From Streptomyces showdoensis (lineage in GTDB: Bacteria; Actinomycetota; Actinomycetes; Streptomycetales; Streptomycetaceae), in the NCBI RefSeq assembly GCF_039535475.1, contig NZ_BAAAXG010000002.1, forward strand, positions 310,001 through 374,000: a DNA stretch of 64,000 bases, written 5' to 3'. The notes under the pieces were generated by a model. It ran no database searches. It saw nothing but the letters and a program-made list of their open reading frames with translations, and had not been told where the DNA came from. Positions 1 to 6,883 of the stretch are shown in pieces. Every line of letters starts with the position of its first letter. Position 1 is the first letter of the stretch. The position numbers and the translations under genes are program-made.

Positions 1-20
1 TTGCAGGAAGCTGCAGCCGG

Positions 21-1208
21 TCAGGCCTCGCCGCCCAGCCACAGGTCGGGGCCGAAGACCTCGTAGTGGACCGCCGCCGGGGCCACCCCGCGGGCGAGCA
101 GGTCGCCGCGCACCGCGCGCATGAAGGGCAGCGGGCCGCAGAGGTAGGCGGTGAGGTCCGTCGGCAGGTCGAGTTCCGCGATCCGGGCCCGGCCGCGCCC
201 GGCGTCGGCGGCGCCCGGTTCCTCGTACCAGAGGTGCAGCGAGCCCTGCGGCAGCGCGTCGACCAGGCGGCGCAGCTCCTCGCGGTGTGCGTGGCTCTCG
301 GGGGAGCGGTCGGCGTGGACGACGGTCACCGGGCGGTTCGAGCCGGTGGCCGCGAGGTGGTCGAGCATCGCCAGCATGGGCGTCGAGCCGATGCCGGCGG
401 AGGCGAGCAGCAGCGGACCCTCGCCCTCGGGGAGGACGAGGTCGCCGAACGGCGCCGAGACGGTGAGCCGGTCGCCGACGGCCGCGTGCGCGTGCAGCCA
501 GGACGAGACCTCGCCGGCCGGGTCGCCGTCGACCCGCTTGACGGTGATGCGCCATTCGGGTCGGCCGGGCGCGGCGGAGAGGCTGTACTGGCGGATCTGC
601 CGGGCGCCGTCGGGGAGCGTGACCTGGACGCTGACGTACTGGCCGGGGCGGAACGCGCCGGCCGGCCGGCCGTCGACGTGGCGCAGCACGAAGGAGGCGG
701 TGTCGGGGGTCTCGGTGCGCCGTTCGGCGATCTCCATCGGCTGCCACACCTGCCCCTCCGCGACGCCCTGCTCCTGGTAGAGCCGGGCCTCGATGGCGAT
801 GAGGGCGTTGGCCATCAGCCAGTACACCTCGTCCCAGGCGCGGGCGACCTCGGGCGTCACGGCCTCGCCGAGCACGGCGGCGATCGCGGCGAAGAGGTGC
901 TCGTGGACCACCTTGTACTGCGCGGAGGTGACGCCGAGCGAGGCGTGCTTGTGGGCGATCCGGGAGAGCATCACGTCGGGGCGGGCCCCGGGCTGCTCCA
1001 GCAGCGCCCCGGCGAAGGCGGCTATGGAGCCGGCCAGGGCCTTGCGCTGGTCGCCGGTGGCCTGGTTGCCGCGGTTGAAGAGGTCCCGCAGCAGCTCGGG
1101 GTGGGCGGCGAAGAGCCCCGCGTAGAACCGTTCGGTGATCTCGTCGAGCGCCCCGCCGACGGCGGGGAGGGTGGCGCGGACGACCGGGGTGGCCTGCTCG
1201 GACAGCAT
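21..1208 (-). CDS. hmp: Flavohemoprotein, NO dioxygenase
   Basis: A 395-residue flavohemoglobin that oxidises nitric oxide to nitrate in the cytosol using NAD(P)H. The globin domain covers about residues 1-140, with Tyr29 at the B10 position and proximal His88 in IAHKHAS. The reductase half follows, with the FAD motif RQYSLS at 206-211, the nucleotide-binding AGIGSTPM near 271-278, CGPLPFM near 358, and the C-terminal EVFGP. Length matches the family (about 395-400). The ATG has GGAG six bases upstream. The gene lies 84 bases downstream of nsrR on the same strand, and its own NsrR box ends only 12 bases before the start codon, so it is probably derepressed by NO. Confidence 0.97.
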   Translation of the reverse strand: MLSEQATPVVRATLPAVGGALDEITERFYAGLFAAHPELLRDLFNRGNQATGDQRKALAGSIAAFAGALLEQPGARPDVMLSRIAHKHASLGVTSAQYKVVHEHLFAAIAAVLGEAVTPEVARAWDEVYWLMANALIAIEARLYQEQGVAEGQVWQPMEIAERRTETPDTASFVLRHVDGRPAGAFRPGQYVSVQVTLPDGARQIRQYSLSAAPGRPEWRITVKRVDGDPAGEVSSWLHAHAAVGDRLTVSAPFGDLVLPEGEGPLLLASAGIGSTPMLAMLDHLAATGSNRPVTVVHADRSPESHAHREELRRLVDALPQGSLHLWYEEPGAADAGRGRARIAELDLPTDLTAYLCGPLPFMRAVRGDLLARGVAPAAVHYEVFGPDLWLGGEA

Positions 1209-1219
1209 GGCGGCTCCAT

Positions 1220-1242
1220 AAGTGGTAGATGATCTACGTATT
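1220..1242 (-). promoter_or_regulatory. NsrR operator of hmp
   Basis: A 23-base site that on the minus strand begins AATACG, has CATCTACC in its second half and ends ACTT. It closely matches the NsrR box known upstream of Streptomyces hmpA genes (an interrupted inverted repeat flanked by AA and TT). It overlaps the expected promoter and ends 12 bases from the hmp start codon. Confidence 0.85.
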
Positions 1243-1258
1243 TAAAGAGGTGTGGAAG

Positions 1259-1276
1259 CCCCGCGGGTGCGCGGGG
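1259..1276 (-). terminator. Short hairpin between nsrR and hmp
   Basis: CCCCGCG and CGCGGGG form a 7-bp GC stem around a four-base loop just after the nsrR stop codon. There is no T-run. It could attenuate read-through from nsrR into hmp; this is an inference from position and stem only. Confidence 0.4.
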
Positions 1277-1292
1277 GAGTGGCGGGGCTCGG

Positions 1293-1739
1293 TCAGTCGG
1301 TGCGGCGGCCCGCGGACAGGGCGACGAGCACCGGGCCGGTGGGGGACTCGACCAGCTCCGCGACGGTCAGCGGATCGAGGGTGCGGTAGAAGGCCTCCTG
1401 TGCCTCCCGCAGTGCGCCGCGCAGCCGGCAGGCCGTACGCAGCGGACACGGAGGATCGCCCTCACAGGCGACGACCTCCTCCTCGCCCTCCAGGGTCCGG
1501 GCCAGCCAGCCCACCGAGGAACGCCGGCCGAGCTCGGTCAGCGTCAGCCCGCCGCCCCGGCCGCGCCGCGCCTCGACCACGCCGAGGTGCTGGAGGCGCG
1601 TGACCACCTTCGCCATGTGGGCGTGGGGGACGGCCATGGACTCCGCCACCTCCCGTGTGGTGGGGGAGTCGTCCTGCCCGGAGACCGCCAGGCGCATCAC
1701 GGCTCGCAGCGCCAGGTCGGTGAATTTCGTCAACCGCAC
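1293..1739 (-). CDS. nsrR: Rrf2-family NO sensor NsrR
   Basis: A 148-residue Rrf2-type winged-helix repressor that binds a [4Fe-4S] cluster and releases DNA when the cluster is nitrosylated. Three cysteines sit in the family spacing C-X5-C-X5-C (Cys92, Cys98, Cys104). Asp8 is present in FTDLAL, the residue shown to be the fourth ligand in Streptomyces coelicolor NsrR. The helix-turn-helix spans roughly residues 25-60, ending in the GRGGG wing. Start is GTG; no convincing ribosome binding site is visible. A second NsrR box lies 15 bases upstream, implying autoregulation, and hmp is the next gene downstream. Confidence 0.95.
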   Translation of the reverse strand: MRLTKFTDLALRAVMRLAVSGQDDSPTTREVAESMAVPHAHMAKVVTRLQHLGVVEARRGRGGGLTLTELGRRSSVGWLARTLEGEEEVVACEGDPPCPLRTACRLRGALREAQEAFYRTLDPLTVAELVESPTGPVLVALSAGRRTD

Positions 1740-1754
1740 GGAACGACCGTATCA

Positions 1755-1777
1755 AAGGCGTATCTGGCATGCGTATT
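1755..1777 (-). promoter_or_regulatory. NsrR operator of nsrR
   Basis: Read on the minus strand, this 23-base site starts AATACGCAT, contains AGATAC and ends CCTT. It shares the outer AATACG and TT features with the box at 1220-1242. It sits 15 bases before the nsrR GTG and just touches the stop codon of the upstream membrane-protein gene, so nsrR probably has its own promoter. Confidence 0.75.
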
Positions 1778-2717
1778 AAGGGTCGGGTTCTCCGTGCCGC
1801 CGCTTGTGGTGCCGCCACAGCCACCAGCCGCCGACCGCCATCGACCCCGTGAACAGCGTGATGCCCAGGACCGGCCACTGCCGGTCGGCGATCCGGGCGT
1901 CCGTGAGCGCGACCACCGTGAGCGCCACCAGGGGGACGAGCAGGGACAGCACGGCCCGCAGTGAGGCGACCACCATCGCCGGGTCGAGCCGCCCGGAACG
2001 GCGCGGCAGCCGCGCCCCGGCGTAGAACAGCGTCGCGCGGTCCGCGACCCGGGCCGTGCTGCGGTGGTACGAGACGGCCATGTACGGCAGCCAGACCAGT
2101 GGGGCCACCAGACCGACCAGGAACACCACGACGACGAGCAGCCACTGGCCGATCCGCACGAGGAGCCTGGTCCGCGGGCCCTCCTCGGGGGTGGCGAGGC
2201 CGAGCAGTCGGGCCATCCGCAGGACCAGCGCCCACAGGGCGCCGAGCCGCCCCGGCCGCCGGGCGGGTGGCGCGTGCGGGGCGGCGAGCCCGGCCCGCGC
2301 CGCGTCGGTGTCCTCGTACACCCCCTGCAGGACGAGCAGTTCGGCGGTCCGCTCGGGGTCGGCCGGATCGCGGCCCTCCAGCGCCGCGAGTTCCAGCATC
2401 ATGCGGGCCTGGGAGAGGAGGGCAGCGCAGAACGCGAACGGGATGAACAGCATGAACGGCCCGCCCACGAAGGCGCCCTCGGACGTCGCCGCCCGGTTGC
2501 CGCGCGCCACGATCCGGGCGCGCAGCCGCTCCGGGGTCTCGTCGGGATGCGCCGTGCGCAGCCGCTCCACCGTCCGGCCGGCCCCGTGGCCCAGCCGGCG
2601 GGTGGCGAAGTCGGCGAGGAGTTCCGGCAGCCGGGCCGGCTCCGCGCTCGCCGCGCGCAGCAGCGAGCGGGGGAGGTCCGACGGCGCCTCGTGCTCCTCG
2701 CCGTTCCGTCCGGTCAG
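1776..2717 (-). CDS. Membrane protein of unknown function, CTG start proposed
   Basis: About 313 residues. The first 90 are hydrophilic and arginine-rich. A hydrophobic segment follows (GGPFMLFIPFAFCAALL), then a helix with ARMMLELAALEGRDP and LLVLQGVYEDTDAA, then three or four membrane spans in the C-terminal third. It resembles Streptomyces proteins loosely related to EcsC, but I do not recognise a function. The coding frame with good codon use runs up to the stop of the preceding SHOCT gene. The only start candidate there is CTG at 2717-2715, sharing four bases (CTGA) with that stop; the next in-frame start is GTG at 2570. Translational coupling from a rare CTG start is therefore proposed. 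Confidence 0.65.
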   Translation of the reverse strand: MTGRNGEEHEAPSDLPRSLLRAASAEPARLPELLADFATRRLGHGAGRTVERLRTAHPDETPERLRARIVARGNRAATSEGAFVGGPFMLFIPFAFCAALLSQARMMLELAALEGRDPADPERTAELLVLQGVYEDTDAARAGLAAPHAPPARRPGRLGALWALVLRMARLLGLATPEEGPRTRLLVRIGQWLLVVVVFLVGLVAPLVWLPYMAVSYHRSTARVADRATLFYAGARLPRRSGRLDPAMVVASLRAVLSLLVPLVALTVVALTDARIADRQWPVLGITLFTGSMAVGGWWLWRHHKRRHGEPDP

Positions 2718-3118
2718 GACAGGACCTTGGCCTTCGCCTTCTCGAACTCCTCGTCCGTGATGGCTCCCTTGTCCTTCAGCTCGGCGAGCCGCGCGAGCTC
2801 GTCGGCGCTGCCGCCGGTGCCTCCGCCCGCCCCGCTGCCCGCGGTCTTGCGGATGTAGTCCTGGAACGCGGCCTCGCTCTCCTGCGCCTGCTTGAGGTCG
2901 CGCTTGCCCATCCCCTTGCCACGGGCGATGACGTAGATCAGCACGCCCAGATAGGGCAGCAGGATGCAGAGGATCAGCCAGCCGGCCTTGCCCCAGCCGC
3001 TCAGCTCGTGGTCGCGGAAGATGTCCGTGATGACCTTGAAGAGCAGGAAGAGCCACATGATCCAGAGGAAGAACCAGAGCATGGTCCAGAAGAGGTTGAG
3101 CAGGGGGTAGTCGTCCAT
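2714..3118 (-). CDS. SHOCT-domain membrane protein (PLDc_N type)
   Basis: 134 residues. Two N-terminal membrane spans (about 5-28 and 45-65) resemble the PLDc_N segment seen in many actinobacterial SHOCT proteins. A linker rich in Gly follows. A C-terminal SHOCT domain (about 105-134) has the pattern LARLAELKDKGAITDEEF and ends in AKAKVLS. SHOCT is a short helical module thought to mediate oligomerisation or anchoring; no enzymatic role is evident. Its stop overlaps the proposed start of the following membrane protein, and it is divergent from the DUF6325/SHOCT pair on the plus strand, so the four genes probably belong together. Confidence 0.85.
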   Translation of the reverse strand: MDDYPLLNLFWTMLWFFLWIMWLFLLFKVITDIFRDHELSGWGKAGWLILCILLPYLGVLIYVIARGKGMGKRDLKQAQESEAAFQDYIRKTAGSGAGGGTGGSADELARLAELKDKGAITDEEFEKAKAKVLS

Positions 3119-3282
3119 GCCTGTACTCCGTTTCCCGACGGCCTGGAACAGCCGGCGTGAAAGTGATCCTCGCCGACCCCGTGCGGTCCCGCATGTCGTG
3201 GCCGGCTCCGGGTGCGGACCCGGCGGGACCGTGTTCGGATGGGCGGGCGCAAGCGAACGGCACTCGTACCAGAGGGAGTCAC

Positions 3283-3729
3283 ATGGGGCCGGTGGAATGT
3301 CTGGTGCTCGCCTTTCCCGGTGAGCGGCTCAAGGTCGCCGCGGTCACGGCCGTCGCCGACCTGCGCAAGGCGGGGCAGGTGCGGCTCATCGACTCGCTGG
3401 TCGTCACCAAGTCGGCCACCGGCGAGGTCTCCGGCTCCGAGCTCGCCGACTACGAGGAGTACGAGGAGGCCGCCGCCGAGATCGGCCCCGAGGCCAACCT
3501 GCTCGGGCCGGAGGACGCCGCCGAGGTGGCCGAGACCCTCGAACCCGGCTCCTGCGCCCTCATGCTGCTCGTCGAACACGTCTGGGCGGCCGAGGCCGCC
3601 CAGGCCGTCCGCGAGGCGGGCGGGCACGTCGCCGGACGGGTGCCGATCCCGCACGAGTTCGTCGAACAGGCGCGCACCGCCTACCGGGAGGCCGTCGCCA
3701 CGGCCGCGACCACGGCCGTCAGGAGCTGA
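3283..3729 (+). CDS. DUF6325-family protein
   Basis: 148 residues, acidic and soluble, starting MGPVECLVLAFPGERL. The repeated LAFPG and LIDSLVV strands plus GPEANLLGPEDAAEVAE resemble DUF6325 proteins of actinobacteria, whose function is not known. The open frame extends back to 3157, but AGAGGGAG five bases before the ATG at 3283 marks the start. The SHOCT gene begins five bases after its stop, so the two are co-transcribed. The family is often found beside SHOCT proteins, as here. Confidence 0.85.
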   Translation: MGPVECLVLAFPGERLKVAAVTAVADLRKAGQVRLIDSLVVTKSATGEVSGSELADYEEYEEAAAEIGPEANLLGPEDAAEVAETLEPGSCALMLLVEHVWAAEAAQAVREAGGHVAGRVPIPHEFVEQARTAYREAVATAATTAVRS

Positions 3730-3734
3730 CCGCG

Positions 3735-4085
3735 ATGTTCATGCGTCGACGTCCCCTCGTCCGCCCGGTCGTCCGGCCCGCGGGAGCCCCGCTGCTGCGC
3801 GGCGCGCTCGTCGGCGGCGCCGCCTACGCGGCCGGCCGCAGCGCGGCGCGCAGCTCCCGCCGGGAACAGGACCAGGAACAGGCCATCGCCGACCTCCAGG
3901 CGGCCCAGCAGGCGCAGCCGGTCGCGCCGCCCCCGCCGCCGGCCCAGCCCGTCGCGGCGGCACCCCCGGCCGCCGACCCTTCCTCGGTCATCGACCAGCT
4001 GACCAGGCTCGGCGAACTCGCCCGGCAGGGCCTGCTGACCCCGGAGGAGTTCACGGCGGCCAAGGCCAAGCTGCTCGGCGTCTGA
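3735..4085 (+). CDS. SHOCT-domain protein
   Basis: 116 residues. A basic N-terminus (MRRRPLVRPVVRP) is followed by a short Gly/Ala segment (about 20-38), a Gln/Pro/Ala-rich linker with a polyproline run, and a C-terminal SHOCT domain (DQLTRLGELARQGLLTPEEF to the end). It is the second SHOCT protein in this locus. ATG codons at 3735 and 3741 are both possible starts. It follows the DUF6325 gene by five bases and is probably its partner. Confidence 0.85.
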   Translation: MFMRRRPLVRPVVRPAGAPLLRGALVGGAAYAAGRSAARSSRREQDQEQAIADLQAAQQAQPVAPPPPPAQPVAAAPPAADPSSVIDQLTRLGELARQGLLTPEEFTAAKAKLLGV

Positions 4086-4095
4086 GGCGGGGAAC

Positions 4096-4551
4096 TCAGC
4101 GCACGCGTGCCCTGAGGGCGGCGAGCGCCCGGTCCGCATGGGCGCTCATCCGCAGCTCGCTGCGCACGACCTCCAGCACCTTCCGGTCCTGGTCGATCAC
4201 GAACGTGACCCGCTTCGTCGGCGCCAGCGAGAAGCCCCGCTTCACCCCGAACCGGTCCCGTACGGCCCCCGTGGGGTCGGAGAGCAGCGGGTAGCCGAGC
4301 GAGTGGCGGTCGGCGAACTCCTGCTGCCGCTCCACCTCGTCCGTACTGATGCCGACGGGTCCCGCGCCGACCGCGCGGAACTCGCCCGCCAGGTCACGGA
4401 AGTGGCAGGCCTCCGCCGTACACCCGGGAGTCAGGGCGGCAGGGTAGAAGAAGAGGACGACGGGCCCTCCGGCCAGCAGTCCGGAGAGGGAGCGGGGCGT
4501 CCCCGTTTCATCCGGAAGAGTGAAGTCCTCGACGATCTCACCGACGTTCAT
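4096..4551 (-). CDS. Peroxiredoxin, PrxQ/BCP type
   Basis: 151 residues of the AhpC/TSA fold. TPGCTAEACHF carries the peroxidatic Cys44 and a second Cys49 five residues later, the arrangement of atypical two-Cys PrxQ (bacterioferritin comigratory protein). It reduces hydrogen peroxide and organic peroxides in the cytosol with thioredoxin as the usual electron donor. FFYPAALTPGC and the later Arg of the active site fit the family. It lies 34 bases downstream of the PadR gene on the same strand and may be co-transcribed with it; it converges with the SHOCT gene at 4085. Confidence 0.92.
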   Translation of the reverse strand: MNVGEIVEDFTLPDETGTPRSLSGLLAGGPVVLFFYPAALTPGCTAEACHFRDLAGEFRAVGAGPVGISTDEVERQQEFADRHSLGYPLLSDPTGAVRDRFGVKRGFSLAPTKRVTFVIDQDRKVLEVVRSELRMSAHADRALAALRARVR

Positions 4552-4585
4552 GCGGAGCGACGCTACCGCACGGTAGCCGCGGACG

Positions 4586-5164
4586 TCACCGGTCCTGGCG
4601 CACCCGCGGGGAGGCCTCGCGGGCGGCGAGCACCGCCAGGACCCGCTCGCCCCAGCGCACGTTCTCCTCCTCGAAGGCCCGGCCGCGCATCAGCGTCAGG
4701 TACGGGCCGACCCGCTCGGCCTCGCGCAGATAGGTCTCCTCGTCCCGCCCGTCGAGCAGCCACTCGCGCAGCCGCTCGTAGCGCGCGATCTTGCCGCGGG
4801 CCCACTCCATCCGTCCGCGCACGTGCTCGCGCACCGCGGCCGTGTCGCCCTCGTCGCAGGCCTGCACCTGCACCATGAGCTCGTCACGCACGGCCGTCGG
4901 CCTCGGCGGATGCGCGGTGTAGGCCACGAGGTCCTTGCGGCCGGCCTCGGTGAGGGTGAACATGCGCTTGTTGGGGCGGCGTTCCTGCTGCACCACCCGG
5001 GCCGCGATCAGACCGGCCTCGGAGAGCCGGTCCAGCTCCCGGTAGAGCTGCTGCGGCGTGGCCGCCCAGAAGTTGGCCACGGACACGTCGAAGAGCTTGG
5101 CCAGGTCGTATCCGGACGCCTCGCCCTCCAGAAGGGCCGCCAGGACCGCGTGCTTGAGAGACAT
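4586..5164 (-). CDS. PadR-family transcriptional regulator
   Basis: 192 residues. The N-terminal winged helix begins MSLKHAVLAALLEGEASGYDL, a typical PadR opening, with the recognition region QLYRELDRLSEAGL at about 38-52 and the wing RPNKRMFTLTEAGR. The C-terminal half is helical and charged (about 100-180), the Vir_C-like dimerisation region. A 21-base palindrome ends two bases before the ATG and there is no clear ribosome binding site, suggesting a leaderless, autoregulated message. The peroxiredoxin gene downstream is a likely target, but this is inferred from position only. Confidence 0.9.
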   Translation of the reverse strand: MSLKHAVLAALLEGEASGYDLAKLFDVSVANFWAATPQQLYRELDRLSEAGLIAARVVQQERRPNKRMFTLTEAGRKDLVAYTAHPPRPTAVRDELMVQVQACDEGDTAAVREHVRGRMEWARGKIARYERLREWLLDGRDEETYLREAERVGPYLTLMRGRAFEEENVRWGERVLAVLAAREASPRVRQDR

Positions 5165-5166
5165 CC

Positions 5167-5187
5167 GGACAAACTAGCAGTTCGTCC
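5167..5187. promoter_or_regulatory. Candidate PadR operator
   Basis: GGACAAACT, three bases, then AGTTCGTCC: an inverted repeat of 9-base arms with one mismatch, placed immediately upstream of the PadR start. TAGTTT on the minus strand inside it could be the -10 element, six bases from the ATG. PadR proteins commonly bind such palindromes in their own promoter. Confidence 0.6.
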
Positions 5188-5214
5188 AATAGTTTCCTCC
5201 GCACCTATTCACCG

Positions 5215-5602
5215 ATGAAAGCCCTGGTGAGGGGCGGGCGGAAGGGCGGTGCGGGCCGCCCCGCGTGCGCCCCGGAGCGCGTGCGCGACCCCGCGGAGCG
5301 CGAGATCCTGGTGCCGAGGAGGAATCCCGCGCACGAGGCGGTACGGAGCTTCCTTGCCGAACGCGGCCTGACGGCCCCCGAGGCGCGCCCCTCGGCCCTG
5401 CTCGCGCGGCGGGGACGGTCGGGTCGTGGCCGCGGGGCCGGCAGCGGATCGCGCGGTCGGTGCGCTCGCGCTCCTCCGCCGTGCGGCCGAACGGCTGCCC
5501 GTCGCGGTGCGGCGCGGGAGGCCGCGGGAGAAGCTGCACTATCCGAAGGCCGCCCCGGTCACCGCCCCCGCCGACCCGAAGTCCGCAAGGGAGCAAGCTC
5601 CG
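5215..5602 (+). pseudogene. Possible frameshifted gene remnant
   Basis: This 388-base stretch has two open segments in different frames with natural Streptomyces codon use. The first (5215 to about 5410) reads AERGLTAPEA and similar. The second (from about 5411) reads DGRVVAAGPAADRAVGALAL, then RRAAERLPVAV. A single-base change near the GGGG at 5411-5414 would join them. The second segment stays open and in frame into the SRPBCC gene, with no stop between. I do not recognise the encoded family. It could also be an untranslated leader with accidental coding bias. Confidence 0.3.
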
Positions 5603-6088
5603 ATGGACAGCAACGCGTTCGTCTACACGACGTACATCCGCACCACCCCCGACGAACTGTGGCAGGCGCTGACCGAGCCCGCACTCACCCGCCGCTACTG
5701 GGGCGTGGCCTTCGAGACCGACTGGGCCGCCGGTTCCGCCATGGTCTGGGACGAGAACGGCCGCAGGACCGCCGACCCCGAGCAGGTCGTCCTCGACGCC
5801 GAGCCCGGCCGCCGGCTCGCCTACACCTGGCACACCTTCACACCCGCCTGGGCCGAGGCGGTCCGGATCGACCCGGAGACCTACGCCCGGCTCGCCGCCG
5901 AGCGGCGCTCCAAGGTGACGTTCGCGATCGACCCCGCCGGGGACATGGTCAGACTCACCGTCGTCCACGACGACCTGGAGCCCGACGGCACGATCCGCGG
6001 CCTGGTGGGCGAGGGCTGGCCCGCCCTGATCTCCAGCCTGAAGTCGCTCCTGGAGACCGGCGAGGAACTGCCGGAGGTCCCGCGCTGA
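5603..6088 (+). CDS. SRPBCC-family (AHSA1-type) protein
   Basis: 161 residues with the START/Bet v1-like fold seen in AHSA1 proteins: TYIRTTPDELWQALTEPAL, then RRYWG, and a C-terminal helix ending WPALISSLKSLLETGE. Such proteins bind small hydrophobic ligands; many sit behind ArsR regulators, though none is present here. AAGGGAG ten bases upstream supports the ATG at 5603, although the frame is open further upstream. The gene is followed by an independent MBL-fold gene. Confidence 0.85.
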   Translation: MDSNAFVYTTYIRTTPDELWQALTEPALTRRYWGVAFETDWAAGSAMVWDENGRRTADPEQVVLDAEPGRRLAYTWHTFTPAWAEAVRIDPETYARLAAERRSKVTFAIDPAGDMVRLTVVHDDLEPDGTIRGLVGEGWPALISSLKSLLETGEELPEVPR

Positions 6089-6176
6089 GCGCGCCGGTGC
6101 CCGCGAACGCCCGACCGCCGTCACGGCTCCGGGGAATTCCCCCGAACGGCCCAGCGCCACGCGCTAGCGTGCGCGC

Positions 6177-6740
6177 ATGACCGCCACCGTGACCGTTCTG
6201 ACCGCCGGCTACGTCGGCCCGCGCACCGCCTCCACCGTCTCCCTGCTCCGCGACGGGGACACCCTCGTCGTGGTCGACCCCGGCATGGTCGCCGACCGCT
6301 CCCTCATCCTGGCCCCGCTCGCCGCGGCGGGCGTGACGCCCGAGCAGGTCACCGACGTCGTGTTCAGCCATCACCACCCCGACCACACGCTCAACGCGGC
6401 CCTCTTCCCCGCCGCCCGCTACCACGACCACTGGGCGATCTACCAGGACGACCTGTGGACCGACCGCCCCGCCGACGGCTTCGCGCTCTCCCCGTCGATC
6501 CGGCTCGCCGCCACACCCGGGCACACCCCGGAGGACATCAGCACCCTCGTCGACACCGCCGACGGTCTCGTCGTCCTCACCCACCTCTGGTGGTCCGCCG
6601 AAGGACCTCCGGAGGACCCCTACGCGACCGACCCCGAGGCCCTGCACGCCTCGCGCCGCGCGGTCCTCGCCCTCGGCCCGGTCCTCGTCGTGCCCGGACA
6701 CGGGGAACCCTTCGCGCCCGGCGCGGCGACGCCCCACTGA
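6177..6740 (+). CDS. MBL-fold metallo-hydrolase, MBLAC1-like
   Basis: 187 residues of the metallo-beta-lactamase fold. The metal motif is SHHHPDH at 64-70, with a further His at 116 in TPGHTPED and the C-terminal VPGHGEPF His. At the usual bridging Asp position there is LTHLWW, as in MBLAC1-like proteins that have a modified site. The substrate is unknown; hydrolysis of a phosphodiester, thioester or lactone is possible. The ATG overlaps a poorly defined upstream region and no strong ribosome binding site is visible. Confidence 0.88.
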   Translation: MTATVTVLTAGYVGPRTASTVSLLRDGDTLVVVDPGMVADRSLILAPLAAAGVTPEQVTDVVFSHHHPDHTLNAALFPAARYHDHWAIYQDDLWTDRPADGFALSPSIRLAATPGHTPEDISTLVDTADGLVVLTHLWWSAEGPPEDPYATDPEALHASRRAVLALGPVLVVPGHGEPFAPGAATPH

Positions 6741-6883
6741 CTCCCGCACCCGCCCCCGTTGGTGCTTTCGAGTCGTCTCGCGGCCCTCTCCTGCGCCACG
6801 CCCGGTCATGTGATCATCTTTTCGGCCCCGGATCGGTTTTGATGCACCCGTCGGACCGGTTCGGCGCAGGTGAGAAGGGGTGG

